64,000 nt of DNA from Flavobacterium crocinum (GCF_003122385.1 NZ_CP029255.1:2356001-2420000); one strand, 5' to 3'. Counted from the first letter of the stretch, positions 1-9,350 are shown. A program made the numbers and translations. The notes: a model not told the origin generated them from the letters alone.

Positions 1-55
1 AGTCAAGCGTTTAAAACGAGAAACTATAAACAACAAACCAATAACCAACAACCTT

Positions 56-163
56 AAGGTGGTTATTGCGGCGGGGCTCACCTCTTCCCATCCCGAACAG
101 AGAAGTTAAGCCCGCCTGCGCAGATGGTACTGCAGTTTTGTGGGAGAGTATGTCGTCGCCTTT
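56..163 (+). rRNA. rrf: 5S ribosomal RNA
   Basis: The stretch has the conserved 5S core, including CCCATCCCGAACAGAGAAG followed by TTAAGCCC, and the late GGGAGAGTA block. The two ends pair (AAGGTGG at 56-62 with the TCGCCTT end near 156-162), which sets the boundaries within a few bases. It is the last gene of an rRNA operon whose 23S gene lies left of the window; bases 1-55 are spacer. A terminator follows at 171-205. Confidence 0.95.
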
Positions 164-170
164 CTTTTAA

Positions 171-205
171 GAATCCTCATCATGTTTTTGATGAGGATTT
201 TTTGT
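171..205 (+). terminator. Rho-independent terminator of the rRNA operon
   Basis: An 11-bp perfect stem (AATCCTCATCA at 172-182 with TGATGAGGATT at 189-199) closes a short T-rich loop and runs into a T tract. It sits just after 5S rRNA and fits the end of the rRNA transcript. Confidence 0.85.
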
Positions 206-262
206 TTTGCAGCACTTTTGCTTTTTTATAAAGAAGCCTAAAATCGTTCTTAAAGTACGATT

Positions 263-348
263 GCGTTAGGGATGGGAGCGGCATCCTTTTGCTTTTTTCT
301 TTAAAAAGCAAAAGATACAGCGGACAGCCCGGCCCGGAGGGAAACGCC
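263..348 (+). repeat. Repeated structured element, copy 1
   Basis: This shares its left end (GCGTtAGGGAT) and right end (ACGGAnAGCCCG..CCCGGAGGGA) with a second copy at 18537-18626, while the middle differs. The outer stem pairs GCGTT (263-267) with AACGC (343-347); in copy 2 the pair is GCGTG with CACGC, a compensating change. The middle here folds as a hairpin around 288-313. It could be a Flavobacteria non-coding RNA family such as Flavo-1 or a palindromic repeat family; I cannot tell which by eye. Confidence 0.5.
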
Positions 349-385
349 ATGATTATTAGTGTGTTGTTTTTTAATTATTTACTAT

Positions 386-1402
386 TTATATTTTTTGATT
401 GTCAACATCATTAATGAATTTAATTACTCCATTCATGAATACTTTTTGGTCGTCCCACATGGCTAAATGGCTTCCATTGGGACAGTATAAATAACGACCT
501 TTTTTGACTAATTTACTCTGTTGTTCCATCGCTTTTGGATCCATAGTATCATATTTTGCGCCAATCATTAGTGTTGGAATTGTAATTTCGTGGAGTCTGT
601 TTTTAATATCCCATTTTGCTAATCTTCCGCTGATGCCAAATTCACTTGGACCTTGCATTAAAGTATAGATTTCTCCATTTACATGTTTGCTGGCTCGATT
701 TAAGCCGTCGGGCCATTCTTCTAAACGGCATAAATGTTCTTTATAGAAATTTGGAATTAATAATTCCATGTATCTTGGATTGCTAAAATCTTTTTTAGCT
801 TCTAAATCTCGAATTTCTTTTAGAATTTCTGGTTTCATTTGTTTCGCTAAAACCTCATCGGCGTATTTGCCATATTCAGGAGCACTTGCCATCATATTTG
901 CCACTAATAATCCTTTTATATTTTGCTGATATTTTAAAGCATATTCCATTGCCAGAATTCCGCCCCAAGAATTGCCTAAGACATAAAAATTGTCTTTGTC
1001 AGCATTAATAGCTTTACGAACTTGTTCAACTTCATCAACAAATCGATCAATTGTCCAAAGGCTGCTGTCTTTTGGCTGATCGCTATAATAGGAACCCAAT
1101 TGATCGTATTCGTAAAATTCGAACCCTTCACGCTGGAAAAAGGGTTCAAAGCATTCCATGTATTCATGTGTCATTGCAGGACCTCCATGTAAGAGTAAAA
1201 CTTTAATTTTCGGATTATTGCCAAAACGTTTTGTCCAGACTTTAAATTCGCCAACAGGTGTTTTTATTGGAATCATTTTTACTCCGGCTGTTTCTACTTT
1301 ATCTTTATCATAAGTAAAATAATCTGATAAAATATTGGTGTTACTTTCATTTTTACAAGAGGTTAAAAGAAAAAAAGCCAAGAGAGCAATAATTGTCCGC
1401 AT
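386..1402 (-). CDS. Lipoprotein alpha/beta hydrolase, proline iminopeptidase-like (S33)
   Basis: The 338-residue protein starts with a lipoprotein signal ending at Cys16 (LLTSC), so it is probably membrane-anchored outside the cytoplasm. The rest is an alpha/beta hydrolase fold of the S33 proline iminopeptidase type. HGGP at 72-75 forms the oxyanion-hole loop, GNSWGG places the nucleophile at Ser145, and Asp285 (KYDTMD) and His312 (NGSHLAMW) complete the triad. The family removes N-terminal proline or other small residues from peptides. It is a lone minus-strand gene, with no partner on its strand. Substrate is not resolved; esterase activity on other compounds is possible. Confidence 0.82.
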   Translation of the reverse strand: MRTIIALLAFFLLTSCKNESNTNILSDYFTYDKDKVETAGVKMIPIKTPVGEFKVWTKRFGNNPKIKVLLLHGGPAMTHEYMECFEPFFQREGFEFYEYDQLGSYYSDQPKDSSLWTIDRFVDEVEQVRKAINADKDNFYVLGNSWGGILAMEYALKYQQNIKGLLVANMMASAPEYGKYADEVLAKQMKPEILKEIRDLEAKKDFSNPRYMELLIPNFYKEHLCRLEEWPDGLNRASKHVNGEIYTLMQGPSEFGISGRLAKWDIKNRLHEITIPTLMIGAKYDTMDPKAMEQQSKLVKKGRYLYCPNGSHLAMWDDQKVFMNGVIKFINDVDNQKI

Positions 1403-1582
1403 AGGTTTAGTTTTAAGGATTTTTACTAATTTACGAATTATAGTTATATGTGAAATATTAATTTAAGTATTTATGAATTAGTTGTTTGTGATGTTTGTGA
1501 AACACTAAAAGTTTCTTAAATTAATTTGAAAACATTTTTTGAAGTGGTAAATTAGTAATACTACACTCTAAAGAAATGAATT

Positions 1583-2029
1583 ATGAAAACGAAGATATTT
1601 TTAGCCATGACGTTGTTAATCTTGACAATTTCGGCCAGTGCGCAGAAAAAAATTGAAGTAACCGAACTGCCAAAACCGGCACAGGAATTTTTAAAGAAAC
1701 ATTTTAGCTATACTTCAGTAGAAAAAGCTCAAAAAGATCCAGAACATGGAGAAAAAGGCTATGAAGTGAAACTGAAAGACGGAACAGAAGTGGAGTTTTG
1801 GAAAGACGGTTCCTATCGAGAGGTTGACGGTGGCGACAATCCAATACCGACAGATTTTATACCTGATAATATTAAGGCTTACGTAGCGAAAAATCATCCA
1901 AACGAGAAAATAACGCACATCGACTATGGACACAAAGATCTGGATGTTGATTTGACCAATAAAATTGATTTAGAATTTACAAAAGACGGTAAAATTCTAA
2001 AGGACAAAAAGAATAATGTCAAAAATTAG
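1583..2029 (+). CDS. Secreted PepSY-like (BLIP-like) protein
   Basis: The 148-residue product has a cleavable signal peptide ending near ASA-Q21. The mature part is made of two similar halves, each with a predicted helix followed by a strand pair carrying DG turns (KDGTEVEFWKDGSY and the later TKDGKIL). This is the layout of the PepSY-like, beta-lactamase-inhibitor-like family common in Bacteroidota periplasm. No catalytic residues are evident and the role is unknown. It lies 84 bases before the LacI-type regulator but I see nothing linking their functions. Confidence 0.7.
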   Translation: MKTKIFLAMTLLILTISASAQKKIEVTELPKPAQEFLKKHFSYTSVEKAQKDPEHGEKGYEVKLKDGTEVEFWKDGSYREVDGGDNPIPTDFIPDNIKAYVAKNHPNEKITHIDYGHKDLDVDLTNKIDLEFTKDGKILKDKKNNVKN

Positions 2030-2113
2030 ATAGCAAATTTTATTTTGTATGAAATCTTGCAGAGAACATCTTGAGAGAAAATAGTTTATATTTACATCTT
2101 TATTTTTTATTTC

Positions 2114-3142
2114 ATGGAAGAAAATAAACATGTAACGATTTATGATATTGCAGAGAGATTGAATTTGGCAACATCTACCATTTCACGAGCTTTAAAAGAT
2201 CATCATACCATAAGTGATAAAACGATTAAGAAAGTGAAAAAAACTGCTGAAGAAATGGGATTTGTTCCCAATACTTTAGCGGCAGGTTTGCGCGGAAACA
2301 AAACCCGAACAATTGGTGTTTTAATCCCAACCGTTACACAGCCTTTCTTATCTTCATTAATCAGTGGAATTGAAATTACAGCTCAAAAATCGGATTATAC
2401 CGTAATCATTATGCAGTCGCATGACTCGTATGAAGAAGAAGTTAATATGGCGAAATCTTTGTACAGCAATCGTGTAAGCGGTGTTATTTGCTCTCTGGCA
2501 ATGGAAACCAGAGACACAGCGCATTTTCATCAGTTTTCAAACAATAATATTCCATTAGTTTTTGTCGACAGGGTTCCCAAGGATTACAATACTTTTAGAG
2601 TTGTTATTGATAATTACTCTGCAGGCTACAAAGCAACTAAACACCTTATTGAACAAGGCTGTATTCGCATTGCGCATTTAACGGCCGGCTCAGAATTAGG
2701 GAATTTATATAACGAAAGAAAAAGAGGGTATATAGAGGCCTTAAAAGATCATAATATCGAGGTTGAAGAAGAGTTGATTATCAATCTTAATTCTGTTACT
2801 TACGAAGATGGTGTGAAAGCCAGCAACGCTTTATTTGACTTAAATCCAATTCCTGACGGATTGTTTGCTCCGGGAGATATTCTGGCGGTAAGTGCGATTC
2901 AGACGGCTAAAAAAAGAGGTATTAAAGTTCCAGAAGAATTTAAAGTGATTGGTTTTAATAATGACCCGATTTCACAGATTATAGATCCTAATTTATCGAC
3001 TATCACACATCCTGCTGAAAAAATGGGAAAAGCTTCTGCAGAAATTATTATCAAAAATCTAAAGTCTTCTAAGAGTGATGATGCCAAAGAAATTACCTTC
3101 TTAAATACGGAAGTATTGGCAAGAGAATCTTCAGAAAAATAA
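2114..3142 (+). CDS. LacI-family transcriptional regulator, likely xylan-locus repressor
   Basis: The 342-residue protein has a classic LacI layout. An N-terminal helix-turn-helix (VTIYDIAERLNLATSTISRA, about residues 7-26) is followed by a hinge helix near PNTLAAGLRG, then a periplasmic-binding-protein-like sugar-sensing domain from about residue 65 to the end. Proteins of this type bind short palindromes with a central CG and release them on binding sugar. Six copies of CAAYCGRTTG lie in the next 22 kb, at the GH67, GPH-transporter and SusC promoters, so this is the best candidate for their binder. The link is inference from position and operator shape; the inducer would be a xylo-oligosaccharide, glucuronate or derivative. 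Confidence 0.9.
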   Translation: MEENKHVTIYDIAERLNLATSTISRALKDHHTISDKTIKKVKKTAEEMGFVPNTLAAGLRGNKTRTIGVLIPTVTQPFLSSLISGIEITAQKSDYTVIIMQSHDSYEEEVNMAKSLYSNRVSGVICSLAMETRDTAHFHQFSNNNIPLVFVDRVPKDYNTFRVVIDNYSAGYKATKHLIEQGCIRIAHLTAGSELGNLYNERKRGYIEALKDHNIEVEEELIINLNSVTYEDGVKASNALFDLNPIPDGLFAPGDILAVSAIQTAKKRGIKVPEEFKVIGFNNDPISQIIDPNLSTITHPAEKMGKASAEIIIKNLKSSKSDDAKEITFLNTEVLARESSEK

Positions 3143-3220
3143 ATCAGACTCAATTTGAATTAGGGCTTATCAGTTTATTTATAGCTGAATAAGCCATCAA
3201 CGTTTATATTATTTTTTGGA

Positions 3221-4057
3221 ATGAAAACCATTACACTTCCAGACGAAATGAATTTAGAAATAGCACAGCCAGTGCATGTTGTAGAATACAGCAGTTCTAA
3301 AGATGTCTCTAAACAGCAGATTATTCTCAATCAAAATATCATTAGTTTTCTCATTGAAGGAACCAAAGAAGTAATTTTTGATAATGTAGCGTTATCAATT
3401 GATCCTTCTAAATTCATCATAATGCGTTCCGGAAATTGTCTGATGACTGAAAAAAGGATTTCAGAAACTTCCAATTATAAAAGCATTCTTTTGTTTTTTT
3501 CTAATGAAATGGTTCATAATTTCATTAGAAAAATGGAATCAGAAAAATCAGAATCTATTGAGCCTAAGTCGGTTTATGATTTTGGTTATGATGATTTCTT
3601 AAAACGTTTTGTAGAGAGTTTAGCGGATATTGCTAAACTTTCAAAAACTGTTCAGATAAAACTTTTAGAAGTTAAGTTTGAAGAAATTATGCTTTATCTG
3701 ACAGCTCAATATGGAACTGATTTTCTATATTCACTAATAACCAACAGTAATCAAACGGCTCAAAAATTCATTCGTACGATCGAAAACAGTCATCTTGATA
3801 AATTGACTGTAAAAGAACTGGCATTTTTGTGTAATATGAGTGTTTCGACTTTTAAAAGAGAATTCGAAAAGCACTACTCGGCTTCTCCAATGAAATGGTT
3901 TCAAAACAAACGATTAGAACATGCACATTCTTTGTTAAGTCAGGAAAAAAGCCCTTCTGAAGTATATTTTGAAGCCGGTTACGAAAACCTTTCCAGTTTT
4001 AGCCAGGCTTATAAACTCAAATATGGCGTTACGCCAAGAGAGCACAAAAAAGTTTGA
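3221..4057 (+). CDS. AraC-family transcriptional regulator
   Basis: The 278-residue protein ends in a double helix-turn-helix AraC domain (about 178-277), with LTVKELAFLCNMSVSTFKRE as the first helix pair and the usual YENLSSFSQAYK and GVTPREHKK signature of the second. The N-terminal 160 residues look like an ExsA-type sensor region rather than a clear cupin. It lies 86 bases before the PEBP-like gene on the same strand and may control it, as such pairs often do. No direct tie to xylan use is visible. Confidence 0.87.
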   Translation: MKTITLPDEMNLEIAQPVHVVEYSSSKDVSKQQIILNQNIISFLIEGTKEVIFDNVALSIDPSKFIIMRSGNCLMTEKRISETSNYKSILLFFSNEMVHNFIRKMESEKSESIEPKSVYDFGYDDFLKRFVESLADIAKLSKTVQIKLLEVKFEEIMLYLTAQYGTDFLYSLITNSNQTAQKFIRTIENSHLDKLTVKELAFLCNMSVSTFKREFEKHYSASPMKWFQNKRLEHAHSLLSQEKSPSEVYFEAGYENLSSFSQAYKLKYGVTPREHKKV

Positions 4058-4143
4058 GCTTTTAGCAACAGTTTTTGATCTTTTACCTAAAATGATTCAG
4101 CTGTTCCAAATCTAACTTTGCTTAAAATTTTAAAACAGATAAA

Positions 4144-4686
4144 ATGAAAAAGCTAAGTATGATTTTGGCAATATCAGCCATTTTTTCAACATCAATTTTT
4201 GCGCAAAAAACATTTACTTTAACCAGTAAAGATTTAGGAGGAGAAACGACTAAAGTTCAGGAATTCAACGGATTTGGATGTTCTGGAGAGAATCAGTCTC
4301 CACAGTTATCATGGAAAAATGCTCCAGAAGGAACTAAAAGTTTTGCCGTAACCATGTACGATCCCGACGCACCTACAGGAAGCGGATTCTGGCATTGGGT
4401 TGTAGTGGATATTCCTGCCAATGTAAACGAATTGGTTACCAATGCAGGAACTAAAAATTTGGTTCCAAAAGGGGCGATTCAAAGTGTAACCGATTATGGA
4501 ATCAAAGGATTTGGAGGGCCATGTCCGCCAGTTGGTCACGGATACCATCAATATATCATTACAGTTTATGCTTTAAAAACTGAAAAATTAGGAACAGATG
4601 AAAATACAAATCCGGCTGTAGTTGGGTTTAATCTTTGGAACCAGACTTTGGCAAAAGCCAGTATTGTAGCGTATTACAAACGATAA
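4144..4686 (+). CDS. Secreted PEBP / YbhB-YbcL family protein
   Basis: The 180-residue protein has a signal peptide ending at about residue 20 (SIFAQ), followed by a phosphatidylethanolamine-binding-protein fold. The ligand-site motif DPDAPTGSGFWHWVV and the later GPCPPVGHGYHQY are both intact. Bacterial members are also called Raf-kinase-inhibitor-like proteins; their ligand is generally unknown. A strong terminator follows at 4721, so AraC and this gene form a unit that ends before the xylan locus. Confidence 0.88.
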   Translation: MKKLSMILAISAIFSTSIFAQKTFTLTSKDLGGETTKVQEFNGFGCSGENQSPQLSWKNAPEGTKSFAVTMYDPDAPTGSGFWHWVVVDIPANVNELVTNAGTKNLVPKGAIQSVTDYGIKGFGGPCPPVGHGYHQYIITVYALKTEKLGTDENTNPAVVGFNLWNQTLAKASIVAYYKR

Positions 4687-4720
4687 TAATTTTAAGGTTT
4701 AAGTCTTAAATTCAACCCCG

Positions 4721-4762
4721 TTAAAGCAGGATAGTTTTTATAATTATCCTGCTTTAATTTGT
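4721..4762 (+). terminator. Terminator after PEBP-like gene
   Basis: A 13-bp perfect stem (TTAAAGCAGGATA at 4721-4733 with TATCCTGCTTTAA at 4745-4757) is followed by TTT. It separates the AraC/PEBP unit from the GH67 operon. Confidence 0.75.
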
Positions 4763-4823
4763 TATAGGAATAATTTTTTCGAAAAAAAGAGAGTCAAAAT
4801 TTTTTTCTTAAACAACAATCTTA

Positions 4824-4844
4824 TATTTTTACGCAACCGATTGC
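4824..4844 (+). promoter_or_regulatory. Promoter -7 element and LacI-type operator of the GH67 operon
   Basis: TATTTTTA (4824-4831) is a near match to the Bacteroidota -7 element, with a weak T-rich -33 region 19 bases upstream. The palindrome CAACCGATTG (4834-4843) starts two bases after it, so it would cover the transcription start. The same order, TTTTAC then one base then CAACCGATTG, occurs before the GPH transporter at 13863-13879. The gene start is 120 bases downstream. Binding by the LacI-type regulator is inferred. Confidence 0.72.
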
Positions 4845-4962
4845 GATTGTTGTTTTATTTAGGATAACGTATTTTTTGAATTAAAATTTTATCAAATACT
4901 TTTAAAAGGAAATAAAATATTGATGTTGTAAAAATGAAAGTGTAAAGAATAAATTAAAGCCA

Positions 4963-7116
4963 ATGACTTCATTAAGATTTGTTTTCCTGTTTCTTCTGAT
5001 CTCCTTTTCAGCTTCGGCACAAAAGGATTATAAATTGTGGCTTCAGTATAATTCAGTAACTAACTCAGCTGTGGCTTCAGAATACAAAAACAATCTTAAA
5101 GGCATTGTTGTTTTGGGAAATTCAGAAACCATTAAAATTGCTGAAAAAGAACTCAAAACAGGATTTTTGGATATGTTGGGAAGTATTCCAGAAATCAAAC
5201 AAAATATAGAAGGAGAAAACAATCTTATCGTTGGTTCACAATTGGATTTGAGTACTGAAATCAAATCTGAACTGAAAGCGGATTTCGAAAAAATCAATAA
5301 TGAGGGTTTTATTATCAAATCGATTTCTCTTCAAAAGAAAAAGCAAATCGTTATTAGTGGAAAAAATGATATTGCAGTTTTATACGGAGTTTTTAATTTT
5401 CTGAGAATACTACAAACCAATAAATCAGTTAAAAATTTAAATATTGTTGATTCTCCAAAAACAAATATCAGAATTCTGAATCATTGGGACAATCTTGACA
5501 GAACTGTAGAACGTGGTTATGCCGGATTTTCACTTTGGAACTGGCAAAAATTGCCTGATTTTATAGATCAGCGTTATATTGATTATGCCAGAGCAAATGC
5601 CTCAATCGGAATTAATGGAACGGTTTTAACCAATGTAAATGCAAATGCTTTAATTCTGACTCCTCAATATTTAGAAAAAGTGGAAGCCTTAGCGAATGTT
5701 TTCAGACCTTACGGAATAAAAGTTTATTTAACCGCAAGATTTTCGGCACCAATCGAAATTGGAAATCTAAAAACTGCCGATCCAAAAGATCCAGAAGTGA
5801 TCAATTGGTGGAAAACTAAGTCGGCTGAGATTTATAAACGAATCCCGGATTTTGGCGGATTTTTGGTTAAAGCCAATTCTGAAGGTCAGCCTGGACCTCA
5901 AAATTATGGAAGAAATCATGTTGACGGGGCGAATATGCTTGCCGATGCTGTTGCGCCTTTTGGCGGGGTAATTATGTGGAGAGCCTTTGTATATTCTGAA
6001 CATGATGCCAATGATCGAGCGAAACAAGCTTATGCCGAATTTCAGCCGTACGACGGGAAATTTAAAGAGAATGTAATCGTTCAGGTAAAAAACGGGGCGA
6101 TTGATTTTCAGCCTAGAGAACCATTTCATCCATTATTTGGAGCGATGCCAAAAACGCCTCTCATGATGGAATTTCAAATTACGCAGGAATATTTAGGTTT
6201 CAGCACACATTTGGTTTTTCTGCCTAAATTATTTCAGGAAGTTTTAGAATCAGATACGCATCAAAAAGGAAAAGGTTCGACAGTTGCCAAAGTCGTTGAC
6301 GGCACTTTATATCAAAATAAACTAACAGGAATTGCCGGTGTTGCTAATATCGGAAACGATTTAAACTGGACAGGACATCCTTTTGCGCAGGCGAATTGGT
6401 ATGGTTTCGGAAGATTGGCTTGGAATCCGTATTTAGATTCTGAAATTATTGCAGAGGAGTGGTTGAGAAGCACATTTTCTAACGATGAAAATTTTATAAA
6501 ACCAGTCAAAAATATCATGATTGAATCGCGTGAAGCTGTTGTTAATTATATGACGCCGCTTGGTTTACATCATATTATGGATACGGGACATCATTACGGG
6601 CCAGGACCTTGGGTTTCTAATTTATCAAGACCCGAATGGAATCCGACTTATTATCATAAAGCAGACAAAAACGGGATTGGTTTCGATAGATCGAAATCAG
6701 GTACAAATGCCGTTTCGCAATATGCTCCGGAAGTTGCCAAACTTTTTGATAATTTAGAAACCTGTCCGGAAAAAGATCTGCTATGGTTTCATCATGTTTC
6801 CTGGGATTATAAACTGAAAAACGGACAAACACTTTGGAATGGTCTGGCGCTAAAATATCAGGAAGGTGTAAATCAGGTTAGAGAAATGCAAAACGTTTGG
6901 AACAAAGCTGAAAAATATGTGGACAGTGAGCGTTTTAATGAAGTGAAAATGTTATTGGAAATTCAGCTTAAAGAAGCAAAATGGTGGCGTGATGCGTGTT
7001 TGCTGTATTTTCAGCAGTTTTCAGGGAAAGAGCTTCCGGCTGGAGTAGAAAAATCAACACAAACTTTAGAGTATTTTAAATCATTAAAATTCCCTTTTGC
7101 GCCGGGGAATGGGTAA
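4963..7116 (+). CDS. aguA: GH67 alpha-glucuronidase
   Basis: The 717-residue protein removes (4-O-methyl)glucuronic acid from the non-reducing end of xylo-oligosaccharides. A signal peptide (ends near SASAQ) sends it to the periplasm. The family's N-terminal, TIM-barrel and helical C-terminal domains are all present and the length is typical. The catalytic acid is Glu307 (NSEGQPGP), and the paired bases are Asp381 (AIDFQPREP) and Glu409 (ITQEYLG); their 28-residue spacing matches the D365/E393 pair of characterised GH67. It is the first gene of the operon, under the operator at 4834, and is followed by the glucuronate-handling SDR and UxuA genes, which fits release and use of the acid. Confidence 0.96.
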   Translation: MTSLRFVFLFLLISFSASAQKDYKLWLQYNSVTNSAVASEYKNNLKGIVVLGNSETIKIAEKELKTGFLDMLGSIPEIKQNIEGENNLIVGSQLDLSTEIKSELKADFEKINNEGFIIKSISLQKKKQIVISGKNDIAVLYGVFNFLRILQTNKSVKNLNIVDSPKTNIRILNHWDNLDRTVERGYAGFSLWNWQKLPDFIDQRYIDYARANASIGINGTVLTNVNANALILTPQYLEKVEALANVFRPYGIKVYLTARFSAPIEIGNLKTADPKDPEVINWWKTKSAEIYKRIPDFGGFLVKANSEGQPGPQNYGRNHVDGANMLADAVAPFGGVIMWRAFVYSEHDANDRAKQAYAEFQPYDGKFKENVIVQVKNGAIDFQPREPFHPLFGAMPKTPLMMEFQITQEYLGFSTHLVFLPKLFQEVLESDTHQKGKGSTVAKVVDGTLYQNKLTGIAGVANIGNDLNWTGHPFAQANWYGFGRLAWNPYLDSEIIAEEWLRSTFSNDENFIKPVKNIMIESREAVVNYMTPLGLHHIMDTGHHYGPGPWVSNLSRPEWNPTYYHKADKNGIGFDRSKSGTNAVSQYAPEVAKLFDNLETCPEKDLLWFHHVSWDYKLKNGQTLWNGLALKYQEGVNQVREMQNVWNKAEKYVDSERFNEVKMLLEIQLKEAKWWRDACLLYFQQFSGKELPAGVEKSTQTLEYFKSLKFPFAPGNG

Positions 7117-7129
7117 ATAAATAATTGTA

Positions 7130-7239
7130 ACGCAGATAAAACGGATTCGTTATCGCGAAGACACGGAAAAAAAAGATTTTTAAATAAAAAATCCGTGTAA
7201 ATCAGCGTTTTCGCGATAGCGAATCCGTCTAATCCGCGT
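7130..7239. repeat. Interrupted inverted repeat between GH67 and SDR genes
   Basis: The left arm holds ACGCAGAT, ACGGATTCG and ATCGCGAA; the right arm holds their complements TTCGCGAT, CGAATCCGT and ATCCGCGT in reverse order, with small mismatched gaps. A second inner pair is ACACGG with CCGTGT. It fills nearly the whole 148-base spacer and would form a long hairpin in RNA. Its role is unknown. Confidence 0.75.
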
Positions 7240-7264
7240 ACTAAAAAAATAGACATTAAAAATT

Positions 7265-8002
7265 ATGAGCAAAAAATCGGCAATAGTAACCGGAGGAAAT
7301 TCGGGATTAGGTTTTGCAACGGCAAAAAAACTTTGTGATAACGGAATCACAACTTATATAATCGGTAGATCAAAAGAAAAAACAGAAGAAGCCTGCAAGG
7401 AAATTGGAGAAAATGCCATTCCGGTGATCTTTGATTTAAATGATTTGAAAAGAATTCCGGCAATGATTGAAAGTATTACCAAAAACGGTTCAATTGATAT
7501 TTTGGTTAACAATGCCGGAATCAATATGAAAAAAGAAATTCCTGATGTAACCGATGAAGATTTTCTTTCGATAATTCACACCAATTTATTAAGTGTTTTT
7601 GCTGTGAGTAGAGAAGTTGTGAAAAATATGAAAGAAAACGGAGGCGGAAGCATTATTAACATCAGCTCGATGGCATCGCAATACGGAATCCCAAAAGTAA
7701 TTGCGTATTCGTCAAGCAAAGGTGCCATAGAAGCCATGACACGTGCAATGGCAACAGAATTAGCACCTTCAGGAATACGTGTAAATTGCATTGCTCCTGG
7801 ATTCATTAAAACAAAAATGTCATCAACGGCATTAGATAATGATCCGGAAAGAAAAAATAAAGTATTGGGAAGAACACCAATGGGATATTTGGGAGAGCCT
7901 TCAGATATTGCAGATGCGGTTTATTATTTCGCTTTAAGCGAATCAAAATATACTACGGGTACAGTTTTGCCTGTTGATGGAGGAAATAGTATAGGGTTTT
8001 AA
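7265..8002 (+). CDS. SDR-family oxidoreductase, probable fructuronate/mannonate reductase
   Basis: The 245-residue classical short-chain dehydrogenase has the cofactor loop TGGNSGLG (9-16), the NNAG motif (82-85) and the catalytic set Ser135, Tyr148 and Lys152 (YSSSK). Classical SDRs reduce or oxidise carbonyls with NAD(P). It sits between the alpha-glucuronidase and mannonate dehydratase genes, where the missing step is D-fructuronate to D-mannonate, so it probably replaces the unrelated UxuB. That role is inferred from context; gluconate or other sugar-acid dehydrogenases have similar sequences. No signal peptide, so it is cytoplasmic. Confidence 0.8.
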   Translation: MSKKSAIVTGGNSGLGFATAKKLCDNGITTYIIGRSKEKTEEACKEIGENAIPVIFDLNDLKRIPAMIESITKNGSIDILVNNAGINMKKEIPDVTDEDFLSIIHTNLLSVFAVSREVVKNMKENGGGSIINISSMASQYGIPKVIAYSSSKGAIEAMTRAMATELAPSGIRVNCIAPGFIKTKMSSTALDNDPERKNKVLGRTPMGYLGEPSDIADAVYYFALSESKYTTGTVLPVDGGNSIGF

Positions 8003-8016
8003 TTTTTAAATATTTT

Positions 8017-8153
8017 AAACACATAGAAACATAGTTTTTTCTTTGTCTATAAAGGCGTTTCACTAGCATTAATGCACATAGCTATGTGTGAGAAACTAGT
8101 TTCTTTCTCTAATCTTTTTTGAGTTAAATATGAATCTATGTTTCTATGTGTTT
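8017..8153. repeat. Nested inverted repeat before uxuA
   Basis: Perfect 18-base arms (AAACACATAGAAACATAG at 8017-8034 and its complement at 8136-8153) flank an inner palindrome CACATAGCTATGTG (8075-8088) and a GAAACTAGTTTC palindrome just after it. The element occupies most of the SDR-uxuA spacer and is built from the same short words repeated in both directions. Confidence 0.78.
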
Positions 8154-8177
8154 AATTAATTTTTACAGAAAGGAAGT

Positions 8178-9350
8178 ATGATAAAAATGCAGCAAACCAT
8201 GCGTTGGTTTGGACCTCAAGACAACGTAAAACTTATCGATATTAAGCAAGCGGGCGCAACGGGAATTGTAACCGCATTGCATCAAATTCCTGTTGGTGAA
8301 ACCTGGAGCATTGAAGCAATAAAAGAAAGACAGGAAATCATTCGCAATTATGGATTGGAATGGACTGTGGTTGAAAGTCTTCCTGTTCATGAAGAAATCA
8401 AACGAGCTTCGGGAGATTATTTGCAATATGTTGAAAATTACAAAATCAGTTTGCAAAATCTGGCGGAGTGTGGCATCAAAATCATAACCTACAATTTCAT
8501 GCCGATTCTGGATTGGGTGCGAACGAATCATGATTTTATAAACGAAGACGGAAGCAAAGCTTTGCTGTACAATCAGGATGCCTTTACGTTTTTTGATGTT
8601 TTTCTTCTGAAAAGGCCGAATTCAGAAAACGATTATTCTGATGCTGAAAAAGAAAAAGCGTTACAGTTTGGAAATCAATTATCAGGAGATGAAAAAGCAT
8701 TATTGTTTAAAAATGTTTTGTTGGGATTACCGGGAAGTAAAATCAATTTTACGGCAGAACAGATTTTGTCTCTTTTAGAAAATTATGCTGAAATCAACAA
8801 TCAAAAACTAAGAGAAAACCTGATTTATTTTTTATCAGAAGTAACTCCGATTGCGGAGAAAAACCAACAAAAATTAGCGATTCATCCCGATGATCCGCCG
8901 TTTTCGGTTTTAGGACTTCCAAGAATTGTTTCAACAGAAGCTGATCTGAGAGCGATTTTTAGCGCCGTTCCATCAACAGCAAACGGATTGTGTTATTGTA
9001 CAGGTTCATTAAGCGCCGATCCAAAGAACAATCTGGAAAAAATAATAGACGATTTCGGAGACCGAATTCACTTTTTACATCTGAGAAATACCATCCGCGA
9101 AAGCGAAACTATTTTTAGGGAATCAGAGCATTTAAACGGTGATGTCAAAATGGAAGTCATTGTTGAGAAATTATTGTTATTAATGCATAAAACCAAAACA
9201 AGCCTACCAATGCGCCCAGATCATGGTTTTCTGCATAGAGTTGATGAAGAAACCGAAACATATCCTGGTTATTCGTTGAATGGAAGATTAAAAGGTTTGG
9301 CAGAGTTACGAGGTTTGGAAATGGGAATTGGGTATAAATTGAATTTGTAA
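8178..9350 (+). CDS. uxuA: Mannonate dehydratase
   Basis: The 390-residue cytoplasmic enzyme dehydrates D-mannonate to 2-keto-3-deoxygluconate, the last step before entry to the KDG branch of the Entner-Doudoroff route. The start region MRWFGPQDNVKLIDIKQAGA and the following TALHQIP are the hallmark of UxuA, and the DFGDRIHFLHLRN and MRPDHG blocks hold the metal-binding His and Asp residues. Start: AAGGAAG lies seven bases upstream of ATG at 8178; a second ATG at 8187 lines up better with other UxuA starts. KDG kinase and aldolase genes are not in the window. Confidence 0.95.
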   Translation: MIKMQQTMRWFGPQDNVKLIDIKQAGATGIVTALHQIPVGETWSIEAIKERQEIIRNYGLEWTVVESLPVHEEIKRASGDYLQYVENYKISLQNLAECGIKIITYNFMPILDWVRTNHDFINEDGSKALLYNQDAFTFFDVFLLKRPNSENDYSDAEKEKALQFGNQLSGDEKALLFKNVLLGLPGSKINFTAEQILSLLENYAEINNQKLRENLIYFLSEVTPIAEKNQQKLAIHPDDPPFSVLGLPRIVSTEADLRAIFSAVPSTANGLCYCTGSLSADPKNNLEKIIDDFGDRIHFLHLRNTIRESETIFRESEHLNGDVKMEVIVEKLLLLMHKTKTSLPMRPDHGFLHRVDEETETYPGYSLNGRLKGLAELRGLEMGIGYKLNL

